64,000 bases of DNA from an uncultured Prochlorococcus sp. (lineage in GTDB: Bacteria; Cyanobacteriota; Cyanobacteriia; PCC-6307; Cyanobiaceae), in assembly GCF_902536725.1 (NCBI RefSeq), contig NZ_CACAYO010000006.1:1-64000 (forward strand), written 5' to 3'. Shown one piece after another: positions 29,979 to 40,110 of the stretch. How positions within the stretch are numbered: the stretch's first letter is position 1; every line of letters begins with the position of its first letter. Under the pieces are notes generated by a model. That model did not search any database. It was given only the letters and a program-made list of their open reading frames with translations, and was not told where the DNA came from. The translations under genes were made by a program, and so were the position numbers.

Positions 29979-30635
29979 ATGGGAGAACTCTCAGTAAGGG
30001 AATTACCTTTATTTCCTTTGCCAGAGGTGGTTCTTTTTCCTCAAGAAGTATTGCCTTTACATATTTTTGAATCGAGATATAGGATGATGCTTCAATCTGT
30101 TCTTGAAAGTGATTCTATGTTTGGAGTTATCAAGTGGGATCCAACTACTAAAAGTATGGCTAACGTTGGATGTTGCGCACAAATAATAAAACATCAAACT
30201 GCAGATGATGGGAGAAGTAATATTATCACTCTCGGACAACAAAGATTTCAAGTTTTAGAAATTTTGCGTTCGACGCCATTTTGTTCCGCGATGGTTAGTT
30301 GGATTAGCGATGATAATATTGATGACTTTCAAAAATTAGATTCTCTAAAAGACTCAGTAAAAGAAGCACTGAGTGATGTTATAAATTTAACAAGTAAATT
30401 GACTAATACCAAGAAGAATCTACCTGAAAAATTACCTAACAACCCATTGGATTTATCATTTTGGATTGGAGCTCATTTGGGCGGACCTGTTGCTGAGGAA
30501 CAGCAAAGACTTCTTGAAGAGAGAAATACTTTTACCCGTTTGCAAAGAGAATATGAAATGCTTGATCATACAAGAAAACAACTTGCGGCTAGAACAGCGT
30601 TGAAAGAAAGTTTTCCTGATATAAAAGAAAATTAA
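29979..30635 (+). CDS. LON substrate-binding-domain protein
   Basis: 218 residues forming only the N-terminal LON domain: RELPLFPLPEVVLFPQEVLPLHIFE, RYRMMLQSV, then a helical C-terminus with LGGPVAEEQQRLLE. No ATPase or protease domain is present and none follows. In full Lon proteases this domain binds substrates; stand-alone versions are common in cyanobacteria, their role unproven (adaptor or chaperone-like). The next gene's ATG starts immediately after its TAA, so the two are probably translated together. Confidence 0.88.
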   Translation: MGELSVRELPLFPLPEVVLFPQEVLPLHIFESRYRMMLQSVLESDSMFGVIKWDPTTKSMANVGCCAQIIKHQTADDGRSNIITLGQQRFQVLEILRSTPFCSAMVSWISDDNIDDFQKLDSLKDSVKEALSDVINLTSKLTNTKKNLPEKLPNNPLDLSFWIGAHLGGPVAEEQQRLLEERNTFTRLQREYEMLDHTRKQLAARTALKESFPDIKEN

Positions 30636-31568
30636 ATGTTTGACTTATTGTTCCCTTTTTTTTTACTAGTTTTATTTTTTCTATTACTATCTTTAATCTG
30701 GAGAATTAAAGCTAGAAAATATATTTCTTCCAGTACAGTGGCTTCTGCATATGATGCTTGGACCCAAGATAAATTACTTGAGAGATTGTGGGGAGAACAT
30801 ATACATTTGGGTTTTTATCCCTCAGGAAAAAATATTGATTTTAGAAAGGCTAAAGTTAAGTTTGTTCATGAATTAGTAAAATGGAGTGGTTTAGATAAAT
30901 TACCAAAAGGATCCAGAATTCTCGATGTAGGTTGTGGAATAGGAGGAAGTTCTAGGATTCTTGCCGAGTATTATGGATTTAATGTCACTGGGATTACAAT
31001 TAGTCCGGCGCAAGTTAAAAGAGCTAGAGAACTTACTCCTAATGGACTTAATTGCCACTTCCAAGTTATGGATGCTTTGGATTTAAAATTTGAAGATGGA
31101 TCATTTGATGCTGTCTGGAGTGTTGAGGCTGGTGCACACATGAATGATAAAACTAGGTTTGCAGATGAAATGCTGAGAACTCTAAGACCTAATGGCTATT
31201 TGGCATTGGCTGATTGGAACTCAAGAGACCTTGAGGTATACCCCCCATCATTTTTTGAAAAGTTAGTTCTTAAACAATTACTCGAACAATGGGTACATCC
31301 TAATTTTATTAGCATTAGCGAATTCGGTAACATTCTTAGATCTAACAAAAATAGTTCAGGAAGAGTTATTTCTGAAAATTGGAATTCCTATACTAATCCC
31401 TCATGGTATGACTCCATTATTGAAGGTATTCGAAGGCCCTTCGCAATTTTGTCACTTGGCCCATTTGCCATATTGAAGTCAATTAGGGAGATTCCAACAA
31501 TACTTCTCATGAATTGGGCATTTAGAAAAGGTTTGATGGAGTTTGGAGTTTATAAATGTAGAGGATAA
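30636..31568 (+). CDS. SAM methyltransferase, tocopherol/plastoquinone (MPBQ) type
   Basis: 310 residues. An N-terminal membrane anchor (3-24) precedes a class I methyltransferase fold with SAM motif ILDVGCGIGGSSR (95-107), VTGITISPAQVKRAREL and the acidic-loop FDAVWSVEAGAHM. The region AYDAWTQDKLLERLWGEHIHLGFYP and the whole layout match gamma-tocopherol and 2-methyl-6-phytylbenzoquinone methyltransferases. The membrane anchor favours the MPBQ/MSBQ type, but sequence alone cannot decide. It is expected at thylakoid or inner membrane. It converges on pheA with one base between stops. Confidence 0.8.
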   Translation: MFDLLFPFFLLVLFFLLLSLIWRIKARKYISSSTVASAYDAWTQDKLLERLWGEHIHLGFYPSGKNIDFRKAKVKFVHELVKWSGLDKLPKGSRILDVGCGIGGSSRILAEYYGFNVTGITISPAQVKRARELTPNGLNCHFQVMDALDLKFEDGSFDAVWSVEAGAHMNDKTRFADEMLRTLRPNGYLALADWNSRDLEVYPPSFFEKLVLKQLLEQWVHPNFISISEFGNILRSNKNSSGRVISENWNSYTNPSWYDSIIEGIRRPFAILSLGPFAILKSIREIPTILLMNWAFRKGLMEFGVYKCRG

Positions 31569-31569
31569 G

Positions 31570-32415
31570 TTAATTAAGATCAATATTTTCAGAAAAATAA
31601 TTTCCAAAATCTACAAAATTATTACAGAGTGGTTTAAGCTTATTTTGCAATTCAAAATAATTTTTAATGTTATTTTGATTATTTAATTCTAAATCAATAT
31701 AAATTATATATTCGCCTAATTCTCTTTTTGAAGGTCTAGATTCAATTTTACTCATATTAAACCCAAAATCTGCAATATAATTAAGTGCTTTAAGCAAAGC
31801 ACCAGGTTTATTTGAGATTAATGAGAAAGCGAAACTGGCAATATTAGCTAAATTTGAACTTGATTCCTTACTCAATAAGACAAATCTAGTGCAATTACCT
31901 GGAACATCATTTATGGGAAAGGCTAATTCTTTAAGTCCTTCGATTTGAATTAATGATTTTGAACCGATAGCAGCCCTGAATTTACTTCCCTTAACCATAT
32001 TGACAGCTTCTGATGTTGAATTTGTTGGAAGAGGTATTGCATTTGGAAGATTTTCAGATAACCATTCTGAACATTGTGCTAGTGCTTGAGGATGAGATAA
32101 TACTTCTGAAATATTTGAAAGTTCTCCATCACTAATTAATGCATGTTTTATAGGTAAAACAATTGCTTTATTTATAAAAATTTCGGGAAATTTCCAAAGT
32201 GAATCTAGAGTGGCCGTAACGCCCCCTTCTACGGAATTTTCTATGGGGACTACAGCAGCATCACAAATGTTGTACGCTAACGATTTAATGACCGATTGTA
32301 ACCCATTACATGGTACAAATATAGGTGTCTGAAAATCGGCAAGCTTTGATAATATATGAGCTGCTTTTTCTGCGTATGTTCCTTTTGGACCTAAATATGC
32401 AACTTGTTTGCGCAT
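31570..32415 (-). CDS. pheA: Prephenate dehydratase
   Basis: Converts prephenate to phenylpyruvate in phenylalanine synthesis. I use the ATG at 32415 (MRKQVAYLGPKGTYAEKAA), giving 281 residues; the longer frame to 32442 adds nine hydrophobic residues not seen in the family. The catalytic domain has PIENSVEGGVTATLDSL and the NCTRFVLLS loop (catalytic T-R-F); the C-terminal ACT domain (NKPGALLKAL and ESRPSKRELGEYIIYID) gives phenylalanine feedback inhibition. No chorismate mutase domain is fused. Confidence 0.94.
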   Translation of the reverse strand: MRKQVAYLGPKGTYAEKAAHILSKLADFQTPIFVPCNGLQSVIKSLAYNICDAAVVPIENSVEGGVTATLDSLWKFPEIFINKAIVLPIKHALISDGELSNISEVLSHPQALAQCSEWLSENLPNAIPLPTNSTSEAVNMVKGSKFRAAIGSKSLIQIEGLKELAFPINDVPGNCTRFVLLSKESSSNLANIASFAFSLISNKPGALLKALNYIADFGFNMSKIESRPSKRELGEYIIYIDLELNNQNNIKNYFELQNKLKPLCNNFVDFGNYFSENIDLN

Positions 32416-32466
32416 GATTAATCGTAAAAAAAAAGTGATCAAATAAGCATTGGAGGAATATAGAAA

Positions 32467-32985
32467 ATGCTATTGTCTTTCGATGCTAAACAGAAACTAA
32501 AGCTTTCTGTAACACGTAATAAAGATTATCTTTCTAAATATCTTTTGGAAGAAGAAAGAGTTGTTGGAGCAATGCTTGACTCCAAAAAATTAGTACCAGA
32601 AGGAGAAGGTAGATATAAGTATACAGTAACAAGTTTTAAGGTTTTTCAATTAGATATTAATCCTGTTGTCTTAATTGCGGTAGAAAATAAAGATGGAATT
32701 TTAAAAATGAGTGCCCTTGAAAGTAAATTGGATGGTTTGGGTTTGATAGATGATTTTAATCTTATTTTGAAAGCGAATTTGGAAGCAACTGATATTGGGT
32801 TAGAAGGTGAGGCGCTTCTAGGAGTGTCTGTTAGCCAACCCTCTCTGCTTAAGCTGATACCAAAGAAAATTTTGGAATCTACTGGTCATTCAGTATTAAA
32901 TGGGATTCTGTTGGGTATAAAGTCGAGGGTTCAAAAGCAACTAGTTAAAGATTTTTATGATTGGTGTGAATTAAATCAGATTTGA
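32467..32985 (+). CDS. DUF1997 family protein
   Basis: A 172-residue protein of a family restricted, as far as I know, to cyanobacteria and plastid-bearing eukaryotes. Beta-rich, START/polyketide-cyclase-like appearance; conserved stretches include [31 protein letters not shown] and the C-terminal [14 protein letters not shown]. No transmembrane segment. Function unknown. It is divergent from pheA (about 50 bp) and its last 15 bp overlap the end of convergent rnhB. Confidence 0.75.
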   Translation: MLLSFDAKQKLKLSVTRNKDYLSKYLLEEERVVGAMLDSKKLVPEGEGRYKYTVTSFKVFQLDINPVVLIAVENKDGILKMSALESKLDGLGLIDDFNLILKANLEATDIGLEGEALLGVSVSQPSLLKLIPKKILESTGHSVLNGILLGIKSRVQKQLVKDFYDWCELNQI

Positions 32986-33588
32986 TTTCTTTAGAAAACT
33001 TTTCCTGTGTAGTTTAGTTATTCCATTTTTTTTGATTAATGAAAGATGCTCTCTTGTACCATATCCTTTATTTTTAAATATCGAGTATCCTGAATATTTT
33101 CTTTCTAAACTCACCATTAGATTATCGCGAGAAACTTTTGCAACTATGCTTGCTGAAGCTATCGAGATAAACTTTGAGTCTCCAGATACTATATTTTTCT
33201 GAGTTTCTTTCCATGGTCTCAATAATAAGGGGCCATCAACTATCAATTCAGTTGGCTTCTTCTTTAATTTTTTTAAAGCTCTTATCATTGAAAGTTCAGT
33301 CGCAACTCTGATACCTAACTTATCTATTTCTCTAGCCGAAGATTGCCCAATCCCATAGTCTGAAGATAGTAATAAAATTTTTGGTAAAAGCAATTTTCTT
33401 TTTTTGGGAGTTAGTTTTTTACTATCTGTTACACCAAATTGTTTTAGGATGAATTTATTTTTTTCAGTTAATACTACAACTGCTGAAAAAACAGGACCAA
33501 AAATGGCTCCCCTGCCAACTTCATCGATTCCAGCTTCGGAAGCTTTATTCAATGCTCGCTGAAGATCTTCTTCTTTTTTTTCTTGCAT
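32971..33588 (-). CDS. rnhB: Ribonuclease HII
   Basis: Removes RNA from RNA-DNA hybrids, including single ribonucleotides. 205 residues with the catalytic D22-E23 in [14 protein letters not shown], a further acidic residue in [11 protein letters not shown] and the Gly-Lys-Gly-like [15 protein letters not shown]. The first 44 bp overlap the end of rne in another frame, suggesting coupled translation; a shorter start near residue 15 cannot be excluded. The rne-rnhB order is conserved in cyanobacteria. Confidence 0.93.
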   Translation of the reverse strand: MQEKKEEDLQRALNKASEAGIDEVGRGAIFGPVFSAVVVLTEKNKFILKQFGVTDSKKLTPKKRKLLLPKILLLSSDYGIGQSSAREIDKLGIRVATELSMIRALKKLKKKPTELIVDGPLLLRPWKETQKNIVSGDSKFISIASASIVAKVSRDNLMVSLERKYSGYSIFKNKGYGTREHLSLIKKNGITKLHRKSFLKKSNLI

Positions 33589-35365
33589 TGTTTAGCTCAT
33601 CTGTAAGTTCAATGTCATCCTTTTTATCTGTAAATATAACTTCATTATTTTCATTAGCTTTATTGATTGATTGATCTTCAGAATTTAAATTTGCTTCAAT
33701 TTTATTTTGAATCTTTTCTTCTCCCGATTTTGAGATTTTTTTAGTTTGTTTTACCTTTGTTTTTTTATTATCTAAGGTTTTTTCTGTTTCATTTTTATTC
33801 TCTTTTAAACGCACAAAATTATTGCTGGTGAGATATTCTTTACCTAACTTTATAAGTGGATTAATACCTAATTGACTGAAAACTATTTTTTCTTCATTAG
33901 TAAGATCAACTGTTATTATATTTTTTTCTTTTGAATTTGATTGGTTCAAATTATCATTATCATTTTCTTTTTTATTAGAAGAATTTTCTTTACTAGAATC
34001 TTTGGAGTTAAGTAATTCCTTATCAGTTATTTTTTCCTGCTCATCAGAGGATAGAGTAGAATCTATATCTAAAAATTTTAGATTATTTGATTGATTAGGA
34101 TTATTTTCTACATTTTTAATTTTTAAGTTAGAAATTTCGTGATTTAGTATATTTTCGACATGCCCTATTCCATCGCACGTAGAACATTTTTTACCGAATA
34201 ATTCATATATATTTTGACCTTGTCTTTTTCTGGTTAACTCCACTAAGCCTAATTCAGTAAGCTGAGCTATTTGAGGCCTAGCAGAATCATCTTTTATTGC
34301 GGAGGTAAAATGCTCAAGTAACTGAAATTGATCTCTTCTAGATTCCATATCAATAAAATCTACTACTATAACTCCACCAATATTTCTTAATTTCATTTGT
34401 CTTGAGATTTCAACTGCTGCTTCGCAGTTTGTCCACAAAACAGTTTGTCTTGAGTTGGCAGATCTCGTAAATGATCCAGAATTTACATCTATTACTGTTA
34501 AAGCTTCAGTAGGTTCAATAATGATATAACCCCCTGAAGGAAGATCTACTCTTGGCTGAAGAGCTTTTTGAATTGTTTTCTTGATTTCGTACTTCTCGAA
34601 AATATGTTGGTTTAAACTATTATCGTGAAATTCAACACCTATATCGGATTCATTATTTATTAAAAAATCTTTTGCCCTTGCAACTGAAAATTTACTATCG
34701 ATAATTATGCTTTTAGTTGATTCTTTAATATGATCTCTCAAAATCTTAAGAGAGAAATCATCATCTCTTTTTACTAAATTTGGTGGATTAGTAGTCTCAT
34801 AAACCTTCAGTACATTTTCCCATTGTAGAATTAAATGTTCTAAATCTTCTATTAGAAGTTCTTCTTTTATCTTTTCAGCCTCTGTTCTAAATAACAAGCC
34901 TGTGCTAGGTGGTTTTATTAAAACCCCAAGAGCTTTCAAGCGGCTTCGTTCAGTTTCTGTATTTATTTTTCTTGAAATATTTACTCCTTGACCATATGGC
35001 TGTAGTATCAAATATTTTCCTGGGATTGATATACTTCCTGTTAGCCTCGGCCCTTTAGATCCAGTAGGTTCTTTTATTACTTGTACTAGAACTTTTTGTT
35101 TTGGTTCTAATAATTCAGTTATTCCAAATGTCCCTTTTTTCAGTCTTAGTGGACCTAAATCTGAAATATGGATGAATCCATTTTTCTCACTTTCACCAAT
35201 ATTGATGAAAGCGGCATCAATTCCAGGGAGAACATTTTCAACTGTTCCTGAAAAAATATCACCAATTTGATATTGACCTTGTGCGACGATTAATTCATCA
35301 ACTCGATCATCTGTGAGTAGTGCTGCAATTCGAGCCTGCTCAGCGATGATAATTTGCTGAGACAT
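33545..35365 (-). CDS. rne: Ribonuclease E/G
   Basis: The main endonuclease of mRNA decay and rRNA processing. 606 residues: RNase H-like and S1 RNA-binding parts (residues 35-120, [26 protein letters not shown] in two parts), the catalytic core with acidic residues in TVIDVNSG and VVVDFIDME, and the zinc-link CSTCDG (about 400-405). The C-terminal 170 residues are a lysine/asparagine/glutamate-rich disordered tail ending [13 protein letters not shown]; this arginine-rich end matches the short peptide that binds polynucleotide phosphorylase in cyanobacteria. It is the first gene of the rne-rnhB operon. Confidence 0.95.
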   Translation of the reverse strand: MSQQIIIAEQARIAALLTDDRVDELIVAQGQYQIGDIFSGTVENVLPGIDAAFINIGESEKNGFIHISDLGPLRLKKGTFGITELLEPKQKVLVQVIKEPTGSKGPRLTGSISIPGKYLILQPYGQGVNISRKINTETERSRLKALGVLIKPPSTGLLFRTEAEKIKEELLIEDLEHLILQWENVLKVYETTNPPNLVKRDDDFSLKILRDHIKESTKSIIIDSKFSVARAKDFLINNESDIGVEFHDNSLNQHIFEKYEIKKTIQKALQPRVDLPSGGYIIIEPTEALTVIDVNSGSFTRSANSRQTVLWTNCEAAVEISRQMKLRNIGGVIVVDFIDMESRRDQFQLLEHFTSAIKDDSARPQIAQLTELGLVELTRKRQGQNIYELFGKKCSTCDGIGHVENILNHEISNLKIKNVENNPNQSNNLKFLDIDSTLSSDEQEKITDKELLNSKDSSKENSSNKKENDNDNLNQSNSKEKNIITVDLTNEEKIVFSQLGINPLIKLGKEYLTSNNFVRLKENKNETEKTLDNKKTKVKQTKKISKSGEEKIQNKIEANLNSEDQSINKANENNEVIFTDKKDDIELTDELNNARKKRRRSSASIE

Positions 35366-35659
35366 ATAATTGATTTTGAATGATTTGGATTTTGAAAATC
35401 ATCTAATTTATAGGATTAGATTTTCTTTTTATAAAGCAATTTTTTATAGCTTTTATTATTTACTTTTTAAATTAATAAAGTTAATAGTGATTGAATTCTG
35501 CTATTTATAAAGCATTAAACGATTTTCAAACTAATTGAAATTGAATTCGTAGCTATGATTATCTCTTAAATCAACCATAACTAAAATAATATTAACATCT
35601 AATCACCACTAAAGCACGTTGATACATTATTCTAATATTGTTGAAATTTTTTATCTAAA
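35366..35659. promoter_or_regulatory. rne leader and dapL upstream region
   Basis: 294 bp between divergent rne and dapL, extremely AT-rich. A 7-bp inverted repeat (atctaat-ttatagg-attagat, 35401-35421), extended by imperfect gaaaat/atttt pairing, falls in what would be the rne 5' leader on the minus strand. Long AU-rich rne leaders are known targets of RNase E self-regulation in bacteria. I see no small gene or RNA gene here. Confidence 0.45.
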
Positions 35660-36886
35660 GTGGTTCAAGTAAACGAAAATTATTTAAAACTCAAAGCAGG
35701 TTATTTATTCCCTGAAATTGCTAAAAGGGTAAAAATATATTCTCAATCAAATAAAAGTGCTGAAATTATTAAGCTTGGAATTGGAGATGTTACAGAACCA
35801 TTACCAAAAGCATGCATAGAGGCTATGGGTAAAGCTTTAGATGATATGGGAACAAAAGATGGTTTTAGAGGTTATGGACCAGAACAAGGTTATTCTTGGC
35901 TCAGAGAAAAAATATCTGAGCATGATTTTCTATCGAGAGGCTGTCAAATTTCACCCGAAGAAATATTTGTTTCAGATGGTTCTAAATGCGATAGTAGCAA
36001 TATTTTAGATATTCTTGGCAAAGATAATTCAATTGCTGTAACAGATCCTGTTTATCCTGTTTATGTTGATAGTAACGTTATGACAGGGAGAACTGGAGAT
36101 CCTCTTGAAAATGGTACTTATCAAGGATTGACATATCTAGCAATAAACGAAGGGAATAATTTTCTGCCAGAATTACCTGAAAAAAAAGTTGATATTTTAT
36201 ATCTTTGTTTTCCTAATAATCCCACTGGAGCAACGCTTAATAAAAAAGAATTGAAAAAGTGGGTTGACTACGCGGTTCAAAACAAATCTCTTATACTTTT
36301 TGATGCAGCTTATGAAGCATTTATTCAAGATAATGATATCCCACATTCAATATATGAGATTGAGGGAGCAAAGGATTGTGCTATTGAATTTAGATCTTTT
36401 TCAAAGAATGCAGGATTTACTGGAGTTAGATGTGCTTTTACAGTAATACCTAAAAATCTCAAAGGTTTGAGCTCAACAAATGAGGCAATAGACTTATGGC
36501 CCCTTTGGAATAGGCGACAATCTACAAAGTTCAATGGAGTAAGTTACGTGGTTCAGAAAGGTGCAGAGGCTATTTATTCTCCTGAAGGGAAAAAACAGGT
36601 GAAAGGTTTAATTGATTTTTATATGGAAAATGCAAAAATTATGAAAAATAAACTTCAGAATTCAGGATATAAAGTTTATGGTGGGGACAACGCTCCTTAT
36701 ATCTGGATTAAAGTTCCAGATCAAATGACATCTTGGGACTTTTTTGATTTCCTTCTCCAAAAAGTTAGTGTAGTGGGAACACCTGGCAGCGGATTTGGAT
36801 TAGCAGGAGAGGGTTATTTTCGCTTGTCAGCATTTAACTCACGATCAAACGTCCTTGATGCAATGGAAAGAATAATTAATATATAA
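35660..36886 (+). CDS. dapL: LL-diaminopimelate aminotransferase
   Basis: Makes LL-diaminopimelate directly from tetrahydrodipicolinate and glutamate, the short lysine/peptidoglycan route of cyanobacteria, plants and Chlamydia. 408 residues; class I/II PLP aminotransferase with [10 protein letters not shown], the PLP-lysine segment [14 protein letters not shown] and the DapL-specific [15 protein letters not shown] and LYLCFPNN. Starts at GTG 35660. clpS follows 32 bp later on the same strand. Confidence 0.95.
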   Translation: MVQVNENYLKLKAGYLFPEIAKRVKIYSQSNKSAEIIKLGIGDVTEPLPKACIEAMGKALDDMGTKDGFRGYGPEQGYSWLREKISEHDFLSRGCQISPEEIFVSDGSKCDSSNILDILGKDNSIAVTDPVYPVYVDSNVMTGRTGDPLENGTYQGLTYLAINEGNNFLPELPEKKVDILYLCFPNNPTGATLNKKELKKWVDYAVQNKSLILFDAAYEAFIQDNDIPHSIYEIEGAKDCAIEFRSFSKNAGFTGVRCAFTVIPKNLKGLSSTNEAIDLWPLWNRRQSTKFNGVSYVVQKGAEAIYSPEGKKQVKGLIDFYMENAKIMKNKLQNSGYKVYGGDNAPYIWIKVPDQMTSWDFFDFLLQKVSVVGTPGSGFGLAGEGYFRLSAFNSRSNVLDAMERIINI

Positions 36887-36918
36887 TTAATAGTACAATT
36901 TAAACTCTAATAATTTTA

Positions 36919-37236
36919 ATGCTATCTATAAAGTTAGAACAAAGTGCAAATAATAATTCAGCAGTGATTGAAAAGAAACCTGCTGAATTAAAAAATAAAT
37001 CTCCAAAATATAAGGTATTACTTCATAATGACCCGATTAATTCTATGGAGTATGTCACTATTTCACTGCGAGAAGTTGTTCCTCAATTAAGTGAACAAGA
37101 TGCTATCGCGATAATGCTTGAAGCTCACAATACGGGAGTTGGTCTAGTAATTGTTTGTGATTTAGAGCCCGCAGAATTCTACTCAGAATCATTAAAATCT
37201 AAAGGCATTTCAAGTTCGATTGAGAAAGAGGATTAA
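36919..37236 (+). CDS. clpS: ATP-dependent Clp protease adaptor ClpS
   Basis: 105 residues. ClpS hands N-degron proteins to the Clp chaperone-protease. Core motif YKVLLHNDPINSMEYVT and the later AIMLEAHNTGVGLVIVCDLEPAEFYSE (continuous in the gene) form the N-end-rule pocket. The first 30 residues are a flexible tail, needed in other bacteria for regulating Clp. It lies between dapL and the convergent radical SAM gene. Confidence 0.92.
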   Translation: MLSIKLEQSANNNSAVIEKKPAELKNKSPKYKVLLHNDPINSMEYVTISLREVVPQLSEQDAIAIMLEAHNTGVGLVIVCDLEPAEFYSESLKSKGISSSIEKED

Positions 37237-37251
37237 TAACGGTTGAATTTA

Positions 37252-38871
37252 TTATTTAGAGTGGGCTAATTTTCTTTCTGATAAAGGACGGACTTTTAGG
37301 GATTCTTTTAGGGAAGACTTTCCATATTCTCTCTCAAGAATGTCTATAACTGTTTTGCCAAATTCGTCTTCTGGATTATCAAAAGCTTCTAAGCAAACCT
37401 GACCAAGTTTTTTCCCTAGTGAACCTGGATTCCAGAGAAGTTTTCTCGCTGTCCAAGGCATCATGCTCATTGGATTATAATTCGGCTTCAAAATTTTATT
37501 ATCCAAGGCGTACTTTTCAAGAAGAGTGTGAGGTTGCAAACCTATAAAGAATATGGCTGGATCAACTAAACCTTTACCAAAAATGTTTTCTAATTCTCTG
37601 TGGTAAGCAATTGTTTGTCTTATTGTGTTTGGCGTTTCGTCAAAAACATTAAATGAATAATTTACTGAAACATGATTCTTGAAACCTGATTGGACTAGCA
37701 TTCTGCAATTATTTAATACAGTTTCAAGGTCATATGCTAACCTCATTTTCCTAACAAGTTCTTGAGATCCAGAAGTGATACCTATTTCAAAATAGCTCAT
37801 ACCAGTATCTACCATTAGCTGTGCTAGCTCAGCATCAATATTATCGGCTCTGATGTATGCAGCCCAATTAATATCGTCCCAACCTTGGTCCTTAATAGAT
37901 TTCAAAAGTGTTTTTGCATCATCAATATGTTTTTTGGCTGGAATAAACTGTGCATCAGTGAACCAAAATCCCCTTACTCCAAGATCATATAATTGCTTCA
38001 TTTCTTTGATTACTTCGTTAACGGGATTAACGCGAACCTGCTTCCCTTCAACGACTGTATAAACACAGAAACAGCAATTATGAGGACAACCTCTTTTCGT
38101 TTGTACTCCTACATAGTAATCTCCCCCTTCTATGTACCAATTGAATTCAGGCCATATTGATTGGATATATTTATAGTCGCAGGCAGTTTTAACTGTGCCT
38201 GAAGGTTGTTCATGTATTAATTTGTTACGAGGTTTTTGTCCAGCAAAATAACATCTTTCTTTCTCTATTGAATCTCCTCTGATGATTTTCTCTATAAGAT
38301 TCTCACCCTCTCCAACAGAAATAACCGTCCCTTTTGGAAGTAGATTTCCTAATTGTTCATAGAAGACACTAACAGCGCCACCTCCTAATATTACTTTTAC
38401 ATGTTTGTTGTATTTTTGTGCTCTTTTGAGTCCCATCTTTACTAAAGAAGTATTTCTATATATTTCTCCATAGTGAGATGCAATTAGTTTTAGTCCTCCC
38501 CAAGAACCTCTAATTTTTTTAAAGATATTTTTTGAGTAGAAAACTTCAAAAGAGTTTTGTAGAGGATTCCCACTTCTACCATCAACAGGTGCATAAATTT
38601 GTATATCTCTCCATGAAAAAATGATTAGATGTGGTCTAAATTGATCAATTTTTCTAGCTAAATATTTAGAGACTTCATTAGATGGAATTATTGCTAGATC
38701 AATGAATTGCTGCTCTATGCTTGGAAAAGATTTATGGATATGGTCTGCTAGATAAATAGGTCCTATTGGAAAAATTGGATTACATGGCAGTCTTACAGTT
38801 AGGATTTTTCCATATTGCTTTCTGTTGTAATTTTTTTTATTTAATTTTTCGAACTTCAAATTAAAATTCAT
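37252..38871 (-). CDS. B12-binding-type radical SAM protein
   Basis: 539 residues. The first 200 look like a Rossmann B12-binding region (LTVRLPCNPIFPIGPIYLADHI; VKVILGGGAVSVFYEQL), though no classic D-x-H-x-x-G cobalamin motif is seen. The radical SAM core starts with C262-x3-C266-x2-C269 (RGCPHNCCFCVYTVVEGK), followed by the TIM-barrel segments GVRGFWFTDAQF and YFEIGITSGSQELVRKMR. BchE/anaerobic-type methyltransferases and cyclases share this layout, but the substrate is not recognisable. The gene is monocistronic, convergent with clpS. Function not assigned. Confidence 0.8.
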   Translation of the reverse strand: MNFNLKFEKLNKKNYNRKQYGKILTVRLPCNPIFPIGPIYLADHIHKSFPSIEQQFIDLAIIPSNEVSKYLARKIDQFRPHLIIFSWRDIQIYAPVDGRSGNPLQNSFEVFYSKNIFKKIRGSWGGLKLIASHYGEIYRNTSLVKMGLKRAQKYNKHVKVILGGGAVSVFYEQLGNLLPKGTVISVGEGENLIEKIIRGDSIEKERCYFAGQKPRNKLIHEQPSGTVKTACDYKYIQSIWPEFNWYIEGGDYYVGVQTKRGCPHNCCFCVYTVVEGKQVRVNPVNEVIKEMKQLYDLGVRGFWFTDAQFIPAKKHIDDAKTLLKSIKDQGWDDINWAAYIRADNIDAELAQLMVDTGMSYFEIGITSGSQELVRKMRLAYDLETVLNNCRMLVQSGFKNHVSVNYSFNVFDETPNTIRQTIAYHRELENIFGKGLVDPAIFFIGLQPHTLLEKYALDNKILKPNYNPMSMMPWTARKLLWNPGSLGKKLGQVCLEAFDNPEDEFGKTVIDILEREYGKSSLKESLKVRPLSERKLAHSK

Positions 38872-38977
38872 GTCATGAAATTTAATGAATTTATTTCCCT
38901 TAAGAATCTAACTACTTTATTACTAATTTGGAGAAATTAAAATTCTTAAGAAAATACTCAAGAAAATTTTATTCAAT

Positions 38978-40072
38978 TCAGATATCAGAAATCATGTAAA
39001 TCCAACATACTTTGAGAAGTTTTAATCCATCTATCCATCTAGATATATTTGGTGCTCCAGATTTTCTGGCATAATATCTAACGGGATAGTTTAGTATTTT
39101 AACGTTATTTTTTGCAGCTTCAAATATTATTGTAAAGTCTCCAAATGGGTCAGACTTGGAATCCCAACTTCCATTTTGTTTCATAAGTTTAAAAAATTTT
39201 CTTGAAAAAACTTTTGTTCCACAAAGTGAATCTGATACAGGCTTATTTATGAGAATTGATAAAAATATTGCGAAAAGTCTATTTCCTATATAATTTGCCC
39301 ATCTCATAGCATCTTTTTCCATTGGGAAAGTTGTTCGGGCACAATTTATTAGGATATTTTTATTTTTGGTTGATTCCAGAATTGCTGCAATACTGTCATC
39401 AATATCAACAGTAAGATCACTATCAATTATTGCGAGAGTTTCACCAGAAGAAATATTAAATCCCTCTACGACTGCATTTTTCTTCCCTTTAGAAGTTTGT
39501 TTTAAAAGTGATATCTTGAAGAAACTTGAGAAATTTTCTTTTAACTCTCTCAAAATTTCATATGTATTGTCATTGCTGTTACCTTCAACAAATATAATTT
39601 CTAATTTATTGGGTATATTTTTGAATTTATTTAAAGCATTAATTAAAAGTTCTTTATTACCAGCTTCATTTCTTGCAGGAATTACTATTGATATTAAATG
39701 TTCCGAAATATTTTCACTATATTTATAAAAAACTATTTCGAGTTCGTAAGAAAGCTGTTTAATGATTGGTATTTTCCTAAAAATATTTTTTAAAGATTGT
39801 GGAATTATCTTCGTGGGCAGAGGAGTAAGTTTTTTTGCTTTCCATCTTATTGATCTGTAATTATAAATTTCCGCTAGAGATTCAATATCGCATAAAGTTA
39901 TTCTTGCTTTGCTGGTAGTTTCTTTAAAAATTCTTGAATCTAATTTAAGCCATCTTGTAATTGGCTCCCAAGTATTACCACGGACTTTAATCGAAATAAA
40001 TTCGTTATTATCTTTAAATAATTGATGAAGTTCATTATTAGTTAAATTCCAACTATTAACAGATTTCATCAT
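38978..40072 (-). CDS. Family 2 glycosyltransferase with truncated methyltransferase-like N-terminus
   Basis: 364 residues. From about 127 there is a GT-A domain: ISIVIPARNEAGNKELL, IIFVEGNSNDNT, KQTSKGKKNAVVEGF and the metal site AIIDSDLTVD. Residues 20-118 (GNTWEPITRWL, DIESLAEIYNYRSIRW, KLTPLPTKIIP, IPIIKQLSYELEIVFYK) resemble the last third of the class I methyltransferase domain found in methyltransferase-glycosyltransferase fusions, but the SAM-binding half is absent. The comparison is from memory. It follows the GT-C gene by 38 bp on the same strand. The C-terminal part, ending LLKVCWIYMISDI, may associate with membrane. Confidence 0.75.
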   Translation of the reverse strand: MMKSVNSWNLTNNELHQLFKDNNEFISIKVRGNTWEPITRWLKLDSRIFKETTSKARITLCDIESLAEIYNYRSIRWKAKKLTPLPTKIIPQSLKNIFRKIPIIKQLSYELEIVFYKYSENISEHLISIVIPARNEAGNKELLINALNKFKNIPNKLEIIFVEGNSNDNTYEILRELKENFSSFFKISLLKQTSKGKKNAVVEGFNISSGETLAIIDSDLTVDIDDSIAAILESTKNKNILINCARTTFPMEKDAMRWANYIGNRLFAIFLSILINKPVSDSLCGTKVFSRKFFKLMKQNGSWDSKSDPFGDFTIIFEAAKNNVKILNYPVRYYARKSGAPNISRWIDGLKLLKVCWIYMISDI

Positions 40073-40110
40073 TAAAGATTACAAACGACACCTTATTATA
40101 GATTCACTAG

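Noticed and set aside
38899-38950. 9-bp inverted repeat cttaagaat / attcttaag upstream of the radical SAM gene
   Set aside because: The arms are AT-rich and 34 bp apart; this is easily expected by chance in this sequence.
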